DNA from: Anseranas semipalmata
Taxonomy: Eukaryota > Chordata > Aves > Anseriformes > Anseranatidae
Length of the DNA stretch: 64,000 nucleotides
NCBI GenBank assembly: GCA_013399115.1
Contig: VXAA01007187.1
Span: 188,474-252,473 of the forward strand
Direction of reading: 5' to 3'
The translations under genes and the position numbers were made by a program. The notes beneath the pieces are model-generated. The model saw nothing but the letters and a program-made list of their open reading frames with translations. It was not told where the DNA came from and did no database searches. Each line of letters opens with the position of its first letter. Positions within the stretch are counted from its first letter, which is position 1. Positions 62,983-64,000 of the stretch are shown here, piece after piece.

Positions 62983-63140
62983 GCTAGCCAGCTGGATGAC
63001 CACTGCCTTATGAGAAGCTGGGAAACCACAGCATCACTTTGTATCTCAGACTGCTTGTTTGTAAAGTGGGAATAATGACAAACCTCTTCTGCTGAGAGGC
63101 AGAAACATATAGTGCTCAGAAGTGCTCACAGTGCTCCCTA
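62983..63140 (+). mobile_element. MIR/CORE-SINE-like relic
   Basis: The order of segments resembles a MIR-type SINE: agctggatgacc (like 'agctgtgtgacc'), then tatctcagactgcttgtttg and taaagtgggaataatgac (like 'cctcagtttcctcatctgtaaaatggggataata'), then agtgctcagaagtgctcaca (like the 3' 'gcttagaacagtgcc'). The region between the first two blocks contains an extra stretch. MIR-like CORE-SINEs predate the amniote radiation and survive sparsely in birds. The divergence is high, so this is a pattern call. Confidence 0.45.
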
Positions 63141-63284
63141 CTGACATAGACAAGACCGTGTCTACAACAGAGTTGATTTCTGGACAGTAGCAATGATAAA
63201 CTGGAGAAAATATGATTTATTAGGAAAGGTAAGAAACTATAAAGATACTGGTGGTATCTGACTTAAAGTTGGTCCTGTTTCAAT

Positions 63285-63345
63285 TGGGGGAATAGATGAG
63301 ATGACTTCTAGAGGTCCCTTCAAATCTAAAGAGTTCTACAGTTTT
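63285..63345 (+). mobile_element. Eroded CR1 3' end
   Basis: aatagatgagatgacttcta followed by gaggtcccttcaaatctaaa and gagttctacagtttta matches the CR1 3' tail pattern ('ggactagatgacctctagaggtcccttccaacc', then octamers) with many substitutions. No coding part is recognisable upstream. This is an old, short 3' fragment. Confidence 0.6.
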
Positions 63346-64000
63346 AAGTAGGCTATAGCAAGGGAACATCTGAGATGTACTTTCTTAGGGGTGAAAGGCA
63401 CAAAGACCGCTGCCACAAGAAGCAAACCTCATGCCTGAGCTTAAGAAGGGGTTTCAAAGCCCCTCTCCAACCTAAAGAAACAGCTGGAAGGTTTCTCTTC
63501 CCCTCATTAGGGCAAGCGACAGCAGAATTGTAAATACAAAAGCATGTAGTCTAACTGACAGTTATAAAGAACCTGAATGGCCAAAGAGAACTATCTTTTC
63601 TTATTAGACAGTATTGTTTCTGTGGTGATATAACACAGTGGTTACAGTGGACGAAGAAACTTGAATTGGCACAGCCAAAAGAAAACCTTCCTGCAACAAC
63701 GAAGTCTACTGAAACAGGAGAATCTGTTGACAAAAGACACAAGAAAGGGGAAGAGGAGAATATTTTTCTTAGTAATTTGGTTAGGTGTAATACTAGAGCA
63801 TGCACAGCTTATATTCACCACAGTGGCCTTAATACAAACAGTATATGGTGGTAAACATCTTTTGAGACTACTTTTTTACCTTAAAAGAACACAAATTTTT
63901 ATGTAAGTATTGGCAATGAGCTTATATTAAAACAAATGTCTTGGCCTCCTTTTTACATGTGTCTGCATATATAGTTAGCTACAAAGTAATTTATTAGACA

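Larger units (their letters stand above)
62203..64000 (-). other. CDKAL1: Upstream (5') CDKAL1 intron, partial
   Basis: This sequence precedes the acceptor of the exon at 62022-62202 and must be intron at least up to the next upstream exon. I did not recognise that exon before the window ends. Only old transposon relics (a MIR-like SINE and a CR1 tail) and an A-run followed by a GA repeat are identifiable. Frames at 63551-63805 and 63661-63906 overlap on opposite strands and look like chance. Confidence 0.7.

Noticed and set aside
1..64000. CRISPR arrays, tRNA or rRNA genes, bacterial-type operons
   Set aside because: None present; the sequence is vertebrate intron with eukaryotic splice sites and retrotransposons.

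Overview
This window is intronic DNA of a bird, probably a neoavian. It carries two short coding exons of CDKAL1 on the minus strand. The evidence for a bird is CR1 LINE 3' ends with the characteristic terminal ATTCTATG-type octamers, two copies of an ERVL-like LTR of a kind familiar from neoavian genomes, low repeat density, and AT-rich sequence with few CpGs. No prokaryotic features (operons, Shine-Dalgarno sites, CRISPR arrays) are present. Nearly all short open frames in the window are chance frames of non-coding DNA.

Gene layout. CDKAL1 encodes the tRNA ms2t6A37 methylthiotransferase and runs right to left. Exon A (62022-62202, 181 nt) encodes part of the radical-SAM core, including the GFPGET and RPGTPAAK motifs. 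A 16,895-nt intron follows. Exon B (45064-45126, 63 nt, phase 0-0) encodes the link between the radical-SAM core and the TRAM domain. Both exons have consensus GT-AG splice sites and plausible branch points. I looked for the neighbouring upstream exon and for the downstream TRAM-domain exons and did not recognise them, so 1-45063 and 62203-64000 are read as intron.

Mobile elements. From left to right: an ancient LINE (CR1/L3-like) reverse-transcriptase relic at about 1975-2340; a solo LTR at 25300-25894; a U6 snRNA-CR1 chimeric retrocopy at 32032-32593; a second solo LTR of the same family at 34679-35248; a 5'-truncated CR1 with a nearly intact reverse-transcriptase frame at about 40510-41651; another ancient LINE RT relic at about 57250-57545; a MIR/CORE-SINE-like relic at about 62983-63140; and an eroded CR1 3' tail at about 63285-63345. 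Each LTR has its own exact 5-bp target duplication, so they are independent insertions and not one provirus.

Simple repeats and gaps. Two runs of N interrupt the sequence, and both lie inside repeats. One is in a CCTCT pentamer tract (16939-16952). The other is in a poly-G tract (45795-45860), about 670 nt upstream of exon B in the direction of transcription. There are many A-runs, AAAC/AAC microsatellites and AT tracts.

Non-coding candidates. CDKAL1 introns in vertebrates are known to hold long-range regulatory elements of the neighbouring developmental gene SOX4. Several stretches here have dense, symmetrical transcription-factor-like motifs (for example 33541-33720, 20140-20390, 26038-26072 and 5880-5899) and are offered as low-confidence candidates. 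I did not find a previously undescribed biological system. The most unusual single object is the U6-CR1 chimera.
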